Below, piece after piece: positions 32,566 to 32,919 of a DNA stretch of 32,919 bases (the stretch's first letter is position 1; each line of letters starts with the position of its first letter). The stretch lies in assembly GCA_003563915.1 (NCBI GenBank), contig PWTE01000170.1:1-32919 (forward strand), in the 5' to 3' direction. Under the pieces are notes generated by a model. That model saw only the letters and a list, made by a program, of their open reading frames with translations, was not told the origin of the DNA and did not search any database. The DNA is from Nitriliruptoraceae bacterium. GTDB lineage: Bacteria > Actinomycetota > Nitriliruptoria > Nitriliruptorales > Nitriliruptoraceae. The position numbers were made by a program, and so were the translations under genes.

Positions 32566-32919
32566 ATGACAGAACGGCGGCGACGGAGAGGTGCCGCTAA
32601 GACCGAACGGCCGGCGTCCCGCGTAGCGGATGCTGCTGCCTCGGGACGAGTGCCGAACGGGGCTATGGCCGCGCTCTTCGCTGCCGATCTCCGGCAGCGG
32701 GAAGCCCTGGCCGGTCGCAGTCGGGCCGTCGGGCACCCAGGACTGGATGATCCCTCGGTCGCTCGTGCTGCCGAAGCACTGCAACGTGACGACGCCGAGG
32801 AGTCCGTGCCCGACCGTGTCTCCTCGGAGGAGCGAGAGGCTTCCCGGTCATCGCCGTTGACACTGGAGCTGTGGGACGTCGAGGAGAACGTCACGATCAA
32901 CCTCGGCGGCCTGCTCTGG
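32566..32919 (+). CDS. Start of an unidentified gene of the injection-system locus (partial)
   Basis: An ATG at 32566 opens 118 codons without a stop to the window end. GGAAGGCGGGGCAC lies just upstream as ribosome binding site. The head is very basic (MTERRRRRGAAKTERPA), then a charged, Ala/Arg/Glu-rich stretch (LFAADLRQREALAGRSRAVG, SEEREASRSSPLTLELWDVE), and finally a more ordered ENVTINLGGLLW where the window stops. I recognise no family. Position and strand suggest it belongs to the eCIS operon. The 55-base gap after the DUF4157 gene has no terminator. Confidence 0.6.
   Translation, partial: MTERRRRRGAAKTERPASRVADAAASGRVPNGAMAALFAADLRQREALAGRSRAVGHPGLDDPSVARAAEALQRDDAEESVPDRVSSEEREASRSSPLTLELWDVEENVTINLGGLLW

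Noticed and set aside
31668-32900. 410-codon minus-strand frame with LFLLRHLLALHPRL-type repeats
   Set aside because: It is the antisense of the DUF4157 gene and its 57-base repeats. The plus-strand protein has a known domain and an SD.

Overview
The window reads as chromosome of a high-GC actinobacterium. Gene order runs tuf, S10, spc and alpha operon genes, secY-adk-map-infA-rpmJ, rpsM-rpsK-rpsD-rpoA-rplQ-truA, rplM-rpsI and glmM, with GTG starts and TGATG/ATGA junctions. A deep-branching actinobacterial lineage (Nitriliruptoria/Euzebyales-like) is my guess from gene order and composition. It is an inference, not a placement.

Region 1 (1-20075) is an uninterrupted translation super-cluster on the + strand: the 3' end of tuf, 28 ribosomal protein genes, secY, adk, map, infA, rpoA and truA. 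Some genes carry unusual extensions: a ~150-residue Ala/Pro/Glu tail on S3, a ~115-residue very acidic tail on L17, a Gly/Arg head on S5 and a Lys/Ala tail on L30. Most junctions overlap or are short. The longer gaps hold strong hairpins or promoter-like sites. The most striking is a two-hairpin leader that occurs once before rpsN (S14) and twice in tandem before rpsD (S4). Its hairpin sequences differ between copies in ways that keep pairing, and in the two gene-proximal copies it ends in the Shine-Dalgarno sequence. It looks like a cis-regulatory RNA linking two small-subunit proteins.

Region 2 (20171-23352) holds glmM, a minus-strand single-pass membrane protein of unknown function, and a luciferase-like (probably F420-dependent) oxidoreductase.

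Region 3 (23346-32919) is the accessory part and the most interesting. On the + strand a LuxR-type regulator is followed by a Pvc16/DUF4255 protein, a Pvc15-type AAA+ ATPase, a DUF4157 protein with HELTH and a C-terminal 3 x 19-residue repeat, and an open reading frame cut by the window end. These are marker genes of an extracellular/cytoplasmic contractile injection system (eCIS/CIS). Sheath, tube, baseplate and spike genes are not in view and are expected beyond position 32919. Diverging from the regulator on the - strand is a probable three-gene operon: a membrane protein with an N-terminal beta-rich part, one transmembrane helix and an acidic linker (similar in architecture to what I recall of the Streptomyces CIS membrane factor CisA), then two paralogous secreted proteins built of IPT/Ig-like repeats that end in the same short motif. 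My inference is that the two arms form one functional locus: a contractile particle with its regulator, a membrane factor and two exported beta-repeat partners. No tRNA, rRNA, CRISPR array or insertion sequence was seen.
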